Shown here: positions 1 to 12,214 of the stretch, in pieces
Layout of the letters: the number at the start of each line of letters is the position of its first letter
How positions within the stretch are numbered: position 1 is the first letter of the stretch
Assembly (NCBI GenBank): GCA_022578965.1
Contig: MU400600.1
Location: forward strand, 113,718-177,717
From: Xylaria sp. FL1777
Taxonomy: Eukaryota > Ascomycota > Sordariomycetes > Xylariales > Xylariaceae
DNA length: 64,000 nt
Direction: 5' to 3'
Made by a program: the position numbers and the translations under genes
Notes under the pieces: model-generated
What the model saw: only the letters and a program-made list of their open reading frames with translations
Databases searched by the model: none
Told to the model about the DNA's origin: nothing

Positions 1-1773
1 CGCAGATCAGCAAAGCAGCTAACAGACAAGTACGTGTCTGCGTACACTACTAAACCAATGAGCCAGTAATAATGGCAGAGTGGCACGTACGGTCAGCTCT
101 CTTGGGGGGCGGTGCTGCGCTGGTAGGAAAGAAAGAAGGACTTTTCCTTTGCTACCCACCCCGACCCCTGCATGGCGCCGGGACTGGACCAGGATCGCCA
201 GGAACGGGAATGCGAGTTGCGTTTCCTGGGCGGCTGGACCCAAATAAGACCCCTATCCAGGGGCCAGCGCCGAGTCATGATTGGCCACGAAGTGCTGACA
301 GGCGGATCGGTGCCTTGCATTAGCTGCAGAAGCTCATCCAAGAAAAAATTAACGACGAGTGAGAGGGGACAAGACGAGAGGAGGCAGCCTGTTCCGCCCC
401 GTCTATACGCTCGCTCTCTCCCTCTCCTCCGGCAGAAGCTGCCGTAGCTGAGATGCCGTTTCTGTTTGTTCCTCTCTTCCTCTCCCAGACATACATACAC
501 ACGCTATGTATACAGGACCGTCGGTCATTTTAGCCAAAGGTCCGGTAGAATGGGTGGTGAAATGAACACCATGTTAGATACCACTTTTGTTGATTGTTGT
601 TGTGTGTTGGGAATTGAGACAGACAGTAAGATGCGAGTGATGGACTTTTACTGAGCAGATCTGTACGCCATATCAACCTATCATTTCGTTAGATCCAATG
701 GCACTTCTTGGGGAAGAGGAAGAAAGGAAGAGAGGAGAAGAAAAGGAAAAAGAGAGACGGGGAAGCTGACAACTGTAAGGTAGGTAGTACGGATTACTAC
801 TGTACAGGTACGGTACCGGTAATGGTTGCGTTAAGTACAGAATAGGACTCGACGCTTGCACTACAGGCTGCTCCAGCTAGGTAGAGTACCTACAGTATGT
901 TGTTTCAGCCCCAATTCACGCTTCTCTACTCCAACATGGTCCCTACCTTGTTTCTCTCTCATTAGATTCCCGTGATCCGGGGGCCGTCCTTGCGCTGTTT
1001 CTTCCCGGGTGCCACTGTGGCTTTGATCAGGCAGGCAGCGTAAAGGTATGTACAGGTACCGTACTGCGTACATACCAAGTAATGTAAGATGTACCTGCAT
1101 ATTGATGTTACAGCAGCACCTTTCCATGTACAAATGGAGCGGAGAATATGTACAATAAGTATAGTATGTACACAATATACTATACACCACCTGGGCAGTT
1201 ACACAGTACCTAAGGTACCACCTCTTTCCCATCTTGACTGACCCAGTTCCAGCCCCAGTCCTAGGGCTTCCCAAAGACCCTCTCCGTCGCCTGTTTCTCC
1301 CCGCTGGCAGGGCTATCGTAGGCACTTTGTAATAAAGCGGCCGGGGCTAGACATTCCTTTCACTCTTGTCTCTCTCTCTCTTTTCTCTCTCCCACCTCAC
1401 ACCTTTTGGTTTCCCACACTCGTACATTCTTTCAACCTGAGCAGTGCTCACCCATATACATTCATTTTTCCTCGACGGATAAGCTGCTCGCCACCCTCCT
1501 TCGTGTATCGGAAGAAACCTCTTGGAATTTCAAGTCCATACTGTATAGTGCCCTCCGTAGTTCACTCCTGGACTTGGACCGACACTTCTCTTGCCAACCG
1601 AACACAACAATAACAACAACAGCGCACAGTCCTTTCTGATCCTGTTTCAAAGAAGATACCCTCTGGCTGGACCTCCTCACACTTGCTCGTACGCCCAAAC
1701 AAACAATCAAAAAATCTTGCCTCTCGAAGACCCAAGAGAATCGCCTTATATATCCCCACGATCCACAGTCATT
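1..1773. other. Intergenic region upstream of the RlpA-like gene
   Basis: No convincing gene is visible. The open frames here are short, overlap on both strands and carry no recognisable motif. The last 400 bases look like the promoter and 5' leader of the gene that begins at 1774. The left part could hold the end of a neighbouring gene outside the window, but nothing shows this. Confidence 0.6.
1354..1402 (+). promoter_or_regulatory. Pyrimidine-rich promoter tract
   Basis: About 49 bases made almost only of C and T, with a run of CT repeats, lie roughly 370 bp before the start codon of the RlpA-like gene. Tracts of this kind are common just upstream of transcription starts in highly expressed filamentous-fungal genes. 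The role is inferred from position and composition only. Confidence 0.4.
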
Positions 1774-2640
1774 ATGAAGTCTGCATCTGTTGCTGCCGCT
1801 GCCGCCGTTCTGGCTGGCATGTCCATTGCCCAGCCTCACGGCCATCATGGACACCACCACCTGCACGCAAAGCGTGAGCTTGTCACCGAGTGGGAGACTG
1901 TCTGGGAAACCGTAACCGTTCTCGTTGACGAGAGCACCACGGAGACCATCTTTCCAACAGAGACTGGCTCTGGCGCACCAGGCGAGTTTTTCCAGCCGCC
2001 GTCAAGCACCCCTGAGCCTCAGCCCACAGTCGCCGAGACCACCTCTGTTCAGGCGCCTCCCCCTCCCCCGACAACTACGGCGATAGCATCCACTACGTCT
2101 TCGCCGCCGCCACCCCCTCCGGCTCCCACTACCACTTCCACGCCTCAGCCTGCCCCGGCGCCTGAGACCACGAGCGTTCAAACTCCGGTACAAGCGGCGA
2201 CCACTAGTGTCGCAACCCCTGCTCCGGTAGACACCCCCAGCTCTGCTGGTTCCAGCTCCTACGCCGGTTCAGATAAATTTGGCACTTCGAGCCTGGACAC
2301 TGAGAAGTACGGGGGTGACATCACATACTACACCCTTGGTCTAGGTGCATGCGGCTACGACGACTCCGGCGTAGATAAGACCAAGAACATAGTTGCCATT
2401 TCGCACATCGATTGGTATGCACGTGGTTCTGGAACCAGTCTCGGGATCGACATGCCTAACCATCCCTGGTGCGATCAAACCATCACCATTACGGCTGATG
2501 GCAAGTCGACCACAGCTCTGGTCCACGATATATGCCCTAGCTGCGCTTCTGGTGCCATTGACGTTTCTGAGTCGGTCTTCACGGACCTATTTGGAAGCCT
2601 TGATCTCGGTCGGTCGACGGCCTCCTGGACGTTCAACTAG
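1774..2640 (+). CDS. Secreted RlpA-like double-psi beta-barrel protein (Asp f 7/expansin-like type)
   Basis: Single exon, 288 aa. The open frame runs further upstream, but the ATG at 1774 is chosen because it directly precedes a signal peptide (residues 1-19, Ala-rich, ending near SIAQ). A His-rich stretch and a Lys-Arg pair (about 33-34) follow, a likely Kex2 processing site. A VTEWETVWETV segment comes next, then a long Pro/Ser/Thr linker (about 60-165) likely to be O-glycosylated. The C-terminal domain (about 180-288) opens with GGDITYYTLG and GACGYDD and has four cysteines (about 193, 233, 254, 257), matching fungal RlpA-like/barwin-type proteins such as the Asp f 7 family. The expected location is the cell wall or outside the cell; these proteins have no proven enzyme activity. 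The family call is firm, the biological role open. Confidence 0.85.
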   Translation: MKSASVAAAAAVLAGMSIAQPHGHHGHHHLHAKRELVTEWETVWETVTVLVDESTTETIFPTETGSGAPGEFFQPPSSTPEPQPTVAETTSVQAPPPPPTTTAIASTTSSPPPPPPAPTTTSTPQPAPAPETTSVQTPVQAATTSVATPAPVDTPSSAGSSSYAGSDKFGTSSLDTEKYGGDITYYTLGLGACGYDDSGVDKTKNIVAISHIDWYARGSGTSLGIDMPNHPWCDQTITITADGKSTTALVHDICPSCASGAIDVSESVFTDLFGSLDLGRSTASWTFN

Positions 2641-3483
2641 GTCAAGGCCGTCAGTCAATGGACTCCTGACCAGTTCTACCAATTGTGAAGAGTGCAGTCT
2701 TCGATCACTCCAACTGTCTCGGCTAATGATGACGAATCTCCTTTATTTGTGTGGCCAATTTTCCATGTGGAAGCAAGTGAGCAAGCCATTTTAAATAGGT
2801 ACCATATTTTGATATATTCTTCGATCTGCAGACATATTCGAGCACAAATAAATAGGCGTTGGGTTTATGGATAGGACAACTTCTGGTATGAAATGCGAAA
2901 AAAAGAAGCAACGGACCTAGGGCAATTTTCAACATATTCTCAACCCAACTTGTATGAGATCAATACCCTGAGTTACAGCCACGGTAGTCAGTTAAACCAC
3001 TTGCGCAAATCCAAAAGTTGGGATTGTGTACGTACCTAATCGGCACATGTGGCAATCCGAGCCTTTTTTTCCCCGGACCAGACAACCCCCATGAGCCTGT
3101 TTGGGAGGGAACCATGTTTTACCAAATCAAATACAATAGACTTCTGATTCTTTGTACATATATTTATCAAATCTTCGTTGGCATTCAGCTTTCGTGTAAA
3201 TGCGCGGGTGCGCATCTGTCAATATGGGAAATGCCAGAGTAAAAAAGGAGACAAAAAAAATAGAGAATATGCCGCACAATGACTTTAGTTTTTGCCGTTC
3301 TAGAGTTTCTGCTACGTCGCTTCTTTTTCACCTTGTGGACTTGACTTTTTGCCTATTTGAGTTGTATCGAGTCAGCTCGTAAAGTTAGATTAGCGTAATC
3401 TCCATGTGCCATGTGCGCGGGACATCATAGTGTAGTTCTCAGATCGCTTTCAGATCCATCAGCAGGCAAACAAGCAAGTAATT

Positions 3484-3504
3484 AATCAATCAATCAATCA
3501 ATCA
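3484..3504. repeat. (AATC)n microsatellite
   Basis: Five tandem copies of the tetranucleotide AATC in the non-coding gap between two convergent genes. Confidence 0.85.
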
Positions 3505-3541
3505 TAAGTAGACAGGCGTTGCCGTTATTTGGTTTGTAAGT

Positions 3542-3557
3542 AGACAGACAGACAGAC
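3542..3557. repeat. (AGAC)4 microsatellite
   Basis: Four tandem copies of AGAC in non-coding sequence, about 40 bp after the AATC repeat. Confidence 0.85.
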
Positions 3558-3915
3558 GTCGACGCCCGAAACACTTGCCTCTTACTCATGATATGCTCTG
3601 TCGTGCTATTCCATGGTATACAACGTCATGTTATGTACCCAAATAACCTTGGGCACTTAAATACCGTATGTATATAATAATATCTATCCGTCTATATCCC
3701 GAGAAAGCTTCTCCCTAACATTTCCTAAGGATATATAATCCTAACATGAAACACACTACTCAGTAAGTATTTGACATGAAAATAAGTCGCAATCCAACTG
3801 TGGTTTAAGATCCGAGATGAGAAATCCCTGTTTTATGTACCGACGCCGCGGGAATCACGGTGTATAGACCGTATATAGGCTAGTAATCAATCATATGTGT
3901 ACATACACATAGCTG

Positions 3916-3941
3916 CATTCATTCATTCATTTCATTCATTC
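3916..3941. repeat. (ATTC)n imperfect microsatellite next to the Ccz1 stop
   Basis: An interrupted ATTC repeat ends two bases before the stop codon of the Ccz1 gene on the minus strand. Length change here could touch the end of that frame. Confidence 0.75.
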
Positions 3942-3942
3942 G

Positions 3943-6406
3943 TTAGCGACCCATACTAAGCAGCCCCTCGATATACTTATTCGTATCGACGCCGATGCCC
4001 TGCGCAAGCCGGCTGGCGCCCTCGGCCCAGCTGCCACCGGCGCCGTTCTCCAAGTACGAGCCGCTACTGATGCCCCTAAGACCCGTGTGCTCCCCCGCGC
4101 GACGGATGAGGAAGATCTCCCTGCTGACCGTCTGCTTGGGGGCCATGTGCGCTGGGTCCGGGATGTGGGAGGCGTTACTGTCCAGTGAATCGTCCTGCTG
4201 TAGTGTCGGTATGATTGGTGGCTCCTGGGAAGTGGTCTCGGAGGTGCTGACGTTTTCCGATTCCGGGTTTGGAGATACCGGGGGCCGCTCTAGGATACGC
4301 GTCCAGACTACCCACCACCCCCGACTGGTCTTGCACGTCCGTTCAAGCTCTGAGTAGTCGGTTAACGTAGCCGCGTGTATGTTGAGAATCTGATTGTGGG
4401 TGTTGACGGCCTCGGCCCGCGACCAGGCAGGTACCGCATTTTCACGTAGCACCTCGGTTGGTGTGGGTATGTTCGGTATGGTGGAGTGGACAGTCATCGC
4501 CTTTGGGTCCCAGACAAGATCAAATATATGAGACGCTTTCTCTCCCACGTCTGGTTTGTCGGGTCGGTAAGCGGTGGATACTTCTAGGGGTTTCCGCAGC
4601 GGTGCGAGCTGGTGGTGGAGGGACCGGTAATGTCCTTCCCAAGCTAATGAGTCTGTCCTATTCCGAAAGAGAAAGGTGAATATAAAGGGTTTGTTGACGT
4701 AGACAATTACACGCATTTTCTGCGTTTTGTTGCGATCCTGGCTGTCAAACTGGGAATTCGGATCCATATGATCCTTGTTGCCAGATTTCGTCAAGGTTAA
4801 CTCCGTCGTCTGACTACCCAAATCCTCGACTTGCTGAGCCTCTGCTCGCTCCCCGTTGTCAAGTTCTACCGTGAGTGTTCGTAGTGGAATCCTAGAGTTA
4901 TGTTCCGATGTCTCACTCTCATTGTCGCTTTGATTTCCACGTTCGCCCGTATCGATGCTGGGCTCTTCTAAGTCACCCAATAGTCCAATAAGATAATGCC
5001 CGCAGGTGTCGGAGGGTTTGTGTGAAGTAGGTTCACTGGCCTTGGAGGGCTGAGCAGCCTCTTTCGGCGAGGTTGTGCTTGCGTTTGCCTGGTCCTCAGA
5101 TCCACCCAGACTCCAATGCGTCCCATAGCCCATCTTAAGATAGCTCATGAACTTATTCATGCTACCCTCATCAGACATCCCCTCGTCCTGTGCCAATTCA
5201 GATGCTTCTGACCTGTCAAGTTTCTGCGGCACTGAGTCACCTTTCGATGAGCCATAGCCAGCGGCTGTTGTCCTATCCGCATCGGTAACAGATTTGCGCC
5301 TCCTCCTCCTGGTTTGCCGTGTTGAAGCTGGGCCGTCCTTAACGCCATATGCATCTTCACCCCATGAATAAATGTCTTCCATCCAGGACGTGACATCGTA
5401 TATCGACTTCCTGGACAGGGCACCGACGCCTAGGAAAATTGCGCCGTCTTCAACACTAGGTTCTTCTCCCGTCCCAAGCCATTGTCCCGAAGGTGAATCA
5501 CGCTTATCGTCTTTCCCTGGCTCTGCTGTTGATGCGGATTCGGAGGAACCAAACCTCGAGACAACCAGATCCGTCAAGCCCTCAACCCTATCGACAAATC
5601 CCTCAAGTACTTCTCTCTCGCCGCTGCCGCGGTCTTCCTCACCTACGCCCACGCCAAGCTCGCCACACGCTGCGATCTTGATGCCCCTAAAGACATTGCT
5701 CGCTGGGTTGCCGTGTAGCATGACATCCCAAGTAGACAAGAAAAGGTCCCAGTACCGACTCAGTAATTTGATGAAGTTGGATCGCCTTGACTTGACGAAG
5801 AGCGCACTTAGAGACGATGCATGATGAAGCAAGAACACAGAATGTGCGCGCAACAGGTCGCGCATGAGCAGCGTGCTTGGCTTCAGTTCCCGTGACGAAT
5901 ACTCGACGTTTTCCGGCTGCTCATCCGTCTTGCCAGGAGTGGGCGATCCGATTCTTGGGGGAAGCGGGATCTTGCTGAGGTCGATAGACTACATACGACG
6001 AAGAATGCATCAGTACCGATCTGCCGGGACGTATATGCAGACGTGCCTAACATACTGCCAGTATCCACCACCCGGGCTCGACCTCCTGCAAGACCACGCG
6101 AGTCTTCTCAGTCTCTATGGTGTTGACCGGCTTACCATCGGAAAAGCCACGGCTGAATTCGACCATTCCTTGAGCGAGGCCAATCTGCCTTAGCCGCTCA
6201 TTGCGTTCTTCCTGCGAGATGTCCGCCGTGGGCTTCCCGCGCGATCGATGACGCCGCTTCTGGGACTGGGTATTGACAGAGGCATAGTAGACTATCTGAT
6301 CATCTATCGTCTCGTCGGTTGCGCCGAGAGACGGGTTGAAGATGGCCAGAAAGCCCAATTGGGCGGGTACTATGGCCGTCTGGCTAGACATGGTAAGGTT
6401 TGTCAT
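3943..6406 (-). CDS. CCZ1: Vacuolar fusion protein Ccz1 (Mon1-Ccz1 GEF subunit)
   Basis: Two exons, 6406-6056 and 5988-3943, give 798 aa. The intron (6055-5989, 67 bp) has a GTATGT donor and a TAG acceptor and joins GWWILA to SIDLSKIP, restoring the conserved Ccz1 core. Residues about 6-117 form the first longin domain, with the hallmark start LGFLAIFNPSLG and the DDQIVYYAS segment. The middle is a long Ser/Glu-rich linker of low complexity, and further conserved pieces lie towards the C-terminus. Ccz1 with Mon1 activates the Rab7-type GTPase Ypt7 on late endosomes and the vacuole, in membrane fusion and autophagy. An alternative in-frame ATG at 6391 would shorten the protein by five residues and looks at least as good a start. 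The gene does not look damaged. Confidence 0.9.
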
Positions 6407-7637
6407 GACCGGAATAACGGAATTCCCAGGACAAGGAGAAGGAAAAGCTGACGTGAAATAGAATACGAGGGTAGACTACGAGCCGTCACCGTTGCGGTTC
6501 AACCGAGACCAAGTAAGATGCCTTCCCTTGAACACCAAGTTCACCCTACAAGCTACAGGTCAGTCAGCTTTGATAGCTAGGGCGAACTAGGTAGGTAATA
6601 GTTGCGTGATACCTACTAACGAATGCCGATAAGCGCTTCAGCTCAAGGGATACGGCATCGAACGAAGCTCGATGGCTGCTCTCGGCAGGCCCACAAACTG
6701 AAAACGAATGAAAGCGATTATGAGAAGTATGGAAGTAGTCGTAGGAAGAGCAGTTTGGTGGCAATCTACTACATGTAGGTTAGCCAGAGCTCCCTACCAT
6801 CTTAGTCCCTGTAAGAGTACCCTACGTACCTGCGCATGTACCCAATGTCGGGTGCTGTATTAGCTCTCGTATGCTAAAACTTATACTGCATTTTACCCCG
6901 CTGGCTTGCGTCACAGTTCGTGAGCTCTACTTGTTCATCTGCGCAGTTCTAACACGCTGCAGCTAATGAACCTAAATATGCGTACCATCACAATCACGCA
7001 ACTCTTTGTTCATCACGAGGGAACAGCCCCAAGATTCCTGTTACGGCTATTATCTATTTCTAGAAATAAAGCACCCCTAACAGTACAGTCGTCATAGCCC
7101 AAATTCCTAGCCCAGCTGTCCCTATATCGCTGGATGCATTTGTAAACCGTCTGGCTCGAATAGGCCAGGTGGTATAACTTATACAATAGCCTGAGAAAAA
7201 AAAAAGTAGTAGGTTGTCCTACTGTTCCTCATTTGACGCCGCCTCCAAATGCTGATAGACGCTTTTCGCATCAGGGTCATGAGAAACTCTATGATTTGAC
7301 CTGGCGAGAATTGTAGATCACCCGACACACTCGTTTTATGAGAGTGCCGATGGTACTCGCCCCTTGACAATAAAAAAAAAGGAACCCATTTTCAGTAGGC
7401 CATACGATTGGAGACTAGAATTCCATCCTAACATTTCCACTATGTGGATGTAGATCGAAACACCAATCGTCCCGCCCCAATCATCATAATTTACTTCAGT
7501 ACGAATAGCTGGCCAGTTTTCCAGCTAAAAGAAGCCTCTAACCTCGGGGGAGTTGACCGCCACCTAGTGGTCGTAACCCGCACCTCGTTGCCATGGACTG
7601 TGGTCTTGTTAGTGATTATTGGCTATAACAATAGTAA
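6407..7637. other. Intergenic region
   Basis: The gap lies between the Ccz1 start and the 3' end of the Flc-like gene, both on the minus strand. Frames here are under 70 codons and without motifs. I see nothing supportable beyond the Ccz1 promoter and the Flc 3' region. Confidence 0.55.
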
Positions 7638-9857
7638 TTAGCAGACGAACCTTGCGTTGTTTTGTGCCCTAAAACTCATGGGCGTGGAGTTATTTTGCGC
7701 CCGGAATGCGCTCGCCGATGAAGGGCCATACGGGCTTACTGATCTAGTTGAACTGCCGTTGACCGGGAATAAGGGCACCGACGGGTCTACAGGAGACCGA
7801 GGTTGGTTCTGCTGGTGATGAGGAGCAGGAGCAACCCCAGGAGGAATACTCAAATGGCTATCGGCTCGGCGCCTCATGGACGCTGATGATATTGACTCGT
7901 TATCGTCGTCCAAATCTAGCCCAGGCTTGTAGTATCCGGCCTTGTCGCCTCGAGCCGTCGCGGCCAGAGCATCAAGCTCGGTTGTACCCGTCAGCTGAGA
8001 TTGAGACTTCATGAACGATGTTCGGTCATCAGCCATAAATTGGTACCGGGCATCGGGGTTCTTGCGGTAGAAGACCAAGGCAGTCGAAACAATAAGCATG
8101 AGGAGCAGCACAGTAGCGAAAATAGCATTGAGGAAGAAGAGAATTAAACCAATGACGCCGTTGACGAGGGCGGGTTGATCGAAGACGTCGGAGAAAATTA
8201 AAAGGAAAATGGCGTTGATGAAATTGACAACACAAATAGCAATGTTGAACGAGTTGGTGCTTTTGTCCATCCAAGGTCGGAGTACGCTCACCGCAATAAG
8301 AGCACCAGCTTCGATTAAGAGGAATCCAATTGCTTGGGCAGTTCCGCTGCCTTGGGCAAATGCGATAAAAACCGACTTAACAAACGTGTATCCAAGGACC
8401 GGAATTACGAAATAATAAGCCGAGGCCCTGAATTGAACGTAAAGGAAACCCCATTTGTTTAAGGCGTGGGGATCCGAAAATAGGATGTAGGCAGGATTAC
8501 GGTGCATAGCAACGGAGCGACGTGCGATGCGAACCACCTTGAATGCGGCCCATCCAAGGGTAACCGTCATGCCAACCAGGAAGAAAATTGCCAATACGAC
8601 CTCGGCAGGAGAATCGATTTGCGTAAATTCCCAGAGGCATAGGATAGTCATCTGTGGATAGCCGATAAGTGTCAATCGGAACAAAATTCCCTTCAGGATT
8701 GTCAGCCACCCATTGCGAAACTCGAGGAATGTATCGCTCTTCATCCACTTCCTCTTAGCAGCAAGTTCACAGTACCCCTTGAATGCAGCAATACCGGCAA
8801 TGGTGAAGACGACAAGCAGAGAGTAGAAAACAAGGCCTGTCAGAAACAGGTTTGTTGTTTCAATATGAGCCTTGAAGGCAACACGCTGGATACCACGAAC
8901 GATGTAGCTGCCAGAACCTGTCATGATATTACCCCGTTTCATCAGCCCAGTTGTAACACGGGGAAGAAGAGAGGCAGATCGTCGGTAGATGCCAACTGCT
9001 GCATCTGGCAAGACCGACAAAGCACGCTTCTCAACTTGAACGGAGACCGTAGTGAGCGAATCGAAGATGGTGGAAGGAGTGCCACCGGTAGCGCGCTGGT
9101 ACCAAGTGAAAATATCCTGCAAGAACTCTACATTGATGATGCCCATTGACCATTGAAAATCCTGTGTCCAAGACTGAACAACCGGAGGGAGATGGACACT
9201 CGTCATACCGAGGATAGCCTGAGCCTGGAAGAATCCAAAGAGGGACAAGGCACCCGAGGCAATGTGAGCGGCAGCATTAGCGTGGCCTAGACCGTTAAGG
9301 ACTGCAGATGAGCAGAGCACAATGCCAGCGATGATGGCGAGTGTCCATTTCACACCTAGCAGATTAACAGTCTTGCCATTAGAGACGTCGGCCTCGACAC
9401 AAGCCACGCTCTCCTTGGTGTCCGTGTTATTCAGGACGACACGAACAGTTGCATCTAAGTCAGGGAAAGTGAATGCAATTCCAGGAATCAGGCTCTTGGC
9501 GGATGGATCAACATCGAAGTTAAATTTGAGAGGAATTTTGCCAGCAGTCATAGGACAGAGACCAGCTAGTCCAAGATCGCATGGGTTGACACTCTGCTTG
9601 ATGATTTGGTAGCCGTAGGCAACGACAGAAACATCGAAGCTGACGTATCCCTCAACAGATGATGTCGCAACAACGTCAACGGCAGCGGAGTTATTATTCG
9701 GGGTGTACACCACATTGAAGAGACTCGCGGTGAATTGTGAGTTCGGTTGACAGGAGTTGAGCGAAGTCGATGAGAGCATGGGAACCTCGGCAGCACTCGG
9801 GCCTACTGTCGCAAGGGCGGACAGCAATAATGCTGACCGTACGTTGGGAAACCTCAT
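7638..9857 (-). CDS. Flavin-carrier/TRP-like (Flc/Pkd2-type) membrane protein
   Basis: Single exon, 739 aa. Residues 1-23 are a signal peptide. Residues about 25-165 are a lumenal ML-like lipid-binding domain with paired cysteines (SCQPNS, NPCDLGLAGLCP, ACVEAD). From about 168 there are roughly nine to ten hydrophobic segments, including a long TRP-like block (about 330-610). The cytosolic tail from about 630 is rich in Ser, Pro and Gln and ends with a short repeated FRAQNN motif. This layout is that of yeast Flc1-3 and fission-yeast Pkd2. Members act in the ER or plasma membrane in calcium handling, haem/FAD transport and cell-wall maintenance; which of these applies is not shown by sequence. 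The start is set by the signal peptide. Confidence 0.88.
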   Translation of the reverse strand: MRFPNVRSALLLSALATVGPSAAEVPMLSSTSLNSCQPNSQFTASLFNVVYTPNNNSAAVDVVATSSVEGYVSFDVSVVAYGYQIIKQSVNPCDLGLAGLCPMTAGKIPLKFNFDVDPSAKSLIPGIAFTFPDLDATVRVVLNNTDTKESVACVEADVSNGKTVNLLGVKWTLAIIAGIVLCSSAVLNGLGHANAAAHIASGALSLFGFFQAQAILGMTSVHLPPVVQSWTQDFQWSMGIINVEFLQDIFTWYQRATGGTPSTIFDSLTTVSVQVEKRALSVLPDAAVGIYRRSASLLPRVTTGLMKRGNIMTGSGSYIVRGIQRVAFKAHIETTNLFLTGLVFYSLLVVFTIAGIAAFKGYCELAAKRKWMKSDTFLEFRNGWLTILKGILFRLTLIGYPQMTILCLWEFTQIDSPAEVVLAIFFLVGMTVTLGWAAFKVVRIARRSVAMHRNPAYILFSDPHALNKWGFLYVQFRASAYYFVIPVLGYTFVKSVFIAFAQGSGTAQAIGFLLIEAGALIAVSVLRPWMDKSTNSFNIAICVVNFINAIFLLIFSDVFDQPALVNGVIGLILFFLNAIFATVLLLMLIVSTALVFYRKNPDARYQFMADDRTSFMKSQSQLTGTTELDALAATARGDKAGYYKPGLDLDDDNESISSASMRRRADSHLSIPPGVAPAPHHQQNQPRSPVDPSVPLFPVNGSSTRSVSPYGPSSASAFRAQNNSTPMSFRAQNNARFVC

Positions 9858-12214
9858 GATGGAGGATTGTAAGTCGTTTCGAAACAGATCTGAATATTAG
9901 GTATACGCTATACAAGATATCTCGCGTGGAGTTATCAATTACGCGCCTTTGTAAGGAGGCGGCTTCGTTGGTTGTTGTTGAAAGAGCGTGGACAATCAAT
10001 CACATCGGCGAGTCTGGCGAAACCTGGATTCTAGACAAAGCAGCAGATGACCGTGTCTTCTCTGGGCCAACCAAGCACACGAGCCGTTGTGAATGTCGTG
10101 AGCGGGCGAGAGCAGATCGAGTAGTTACTGTCGTCCCTCTGGCCTTTCCAGTGAACCTGAGAAACGCTTTCTGGCGTTTGCAATGAGCGAGTGGGTGCGT
10201 GTCGTCTTCGAAGTCGGGCAAAAAAGGGGGCTTGCACTACAAAGTAATGTCGGCGACACGACAAATGGCACAACAGTTCCCCTTCGCAGAACGGGAGCGT
10301 TGACAGTCGCGGTGTAATAAATCGATGAGAGTCGAAACCGAGACGAAAAGTCGAAATTAGTGGAGAGTGGCAGACGAAGAGAAATGGGGTTTCAGAGAGT
10401 GACTTGGGTCGGTGATGTAGGTGGTTGTCGGTGGGTGTGGGCTAAGATTCCAAGAGGAGGGTGAGTGAGGGAGAGACTTCGACACCAGCGTCAGTAAGTT
10501 GTAAGGTTGGTTCGCAGAAACCTTGGGGGCTTTGGGGCTTGGGGCTTGGAGGATTCGTCTGAGCAGATTGGACAAGACAGACAAGACAGGACAAGAAAGG
10601 GGACAGTGGGGCACATGGACGCTATAGGTAGGTCGGGCGGTTGGTCAGGTACTTGGCAGTGTAGGTACACTGCACTAAGCCGGCTAGCCACTGACAGATA
10701 CGGGTTCTTTGCAGTGGCGACGGACCGTTCTACGCAGTAAACTCTGCACCAGGGAGATCTGAAGCAGATCGAAGGGCTGGGCGGCTAGTGTGGGGCCACT
10801 TCAAGGTTGCTCAGTTGATTGAAACAATTCCAGTTTACAGTACCTAGCTGTGAGGCATGACATGTACAGTACAGTACGTATACTTACATAACTTACGGTA
10901 CGCGTCAACGAGCCGCTGGACAAGTTATGCTTCATTTTTAAAAATGGTACTCTATCATCTGCGACGCCGAACTCGCCTGCTAATGACTCGGCTTTCAAAC
11001 CAGAAATTGTTACCTAGTGATACATGTGATAAGCCTGTATCGCTACATTTGTATATTATCCGGACAACCCGCGCCAAATCATTACTATACGACATACACA
11101 GGTTAGAGCCCGAAGTTTGGTGTCATCAATTCTGAGTAAATCGTATAGGCACGGTATATCGACTGCTTGCCACTCGTGTTACTGACGTCAAAACATCAGC
11201 CACGCCATGGATAGGCCATGGAGCTTATTAAATCATCACGCATCAACAGACTGACAGCCAATGCAGCAGATCTCTCGGATCTGCACATCTAGTGTGGACT
11301 ACCGGTATTGTATGATAGGTAGCTTAATACAGCATTACACCATGCGTTTTCAGAATGTATGTGTAGTATTAGTATAATAGGTATACGACTGTGTTGAACA
11401 AAACAGGTTGTGTTGCACGAATATGTCACGATGGTAACAATTGCATATGATCATATACTGAACCAACCCCCTACCTAGTAATGCACGGCCAACAATCCAG
11501 CTCGACCCGGCCACCATTCACCACATGAATAATATACGTAGTTGGGCAGTATTGACTGGGTCATTTGTTCAGTAAAAAAAGAATACACATAGTGCGTAGA
11601 ATAAAGAAAAAACCGAAACACGAGGGGCTCATGACATGACCTACAGTAGTAGACACAAGGCCTGCACTAGGTACGCAGTACTTCCGTCATTCAGCCCAGA
11701 GCACATTTTCGTGTCTGCGACAATGCATGTTTAGAAGGGTGCATCCCCAGCCAATCGAGTCCGACAGAGAGTCGCGTCCTTCATTTCATCTCTGGTGCAG
11801 CCGCGAGCACTGCCACCCTCGGCCTCCCGAACCGCCAGCGTCGCCCCACTGGAGTCGCCTACTGTAGCAGTAGAACCCACTGAATCACCGCCAATCATCA
11901 TGAACCAACCCTCCCTGGGCACTGGCCAAGCCGATCCTTCGCCGGGGTCCTCTGAACTCTGAACTCTGCCCTGAAGCATCCAGGACCGTCAATCTACCGG
12001 TACATCTCGTAACCGATGCACCTTAGCTTATGCAATATTACGTATATTCATCCGATCAACGCTGGATCCAATCAACATCATCTTATTTATATTTATATGT
12101 ACACTCCAATATGCATTATATTTCAACAACATAGGAACTCGTAGCTTTTTGAGCCTTCAGACTTACGCATATAAACATCGCTAGGAAGGAAACCTTTCCA
12201 ATAGGTAAGTAAAC
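9858..12214. other. Long intergenic region
   Basis: About 2.36 kb without a convincing gene. The part nearest 9858 (to about 10650) is rich in G on the plus strand, so C/T-rich on the strand of the Flc-like gene, as expected for its long 5' leader and promoter. Short frames at 10357-10614 and 11731-11979 (minus) are low-complexity and have no motif. A small unrecognised transcript cannot be excluded. Confidence 0.5.

Larger units (their letters stand above)
2641..3942. other. Intergenic region with simple repeats
   Basis: This gap separates the convergent RlpA-like and Ccz1 genes, so it should hold both 3' untranslated regions. No gene is visible. It contains short tetranucleotide repeats near 3484, 3542 and 3916. 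Confidence 0.6.

Noticed and set aside
10357..10614. 85-codon minus-strand frame upstream of the Flc-like gene
   Set aside because: Pro/Ser/Leu-rich low-complexity text from a C/T-rich leader, with no motif.
11731..11979. 82-codon minus-strand frame in the 9.9-12.2 kb gap
   Set aside because: No recognisable domain, no splice context and no good start; kept only as a possibility.
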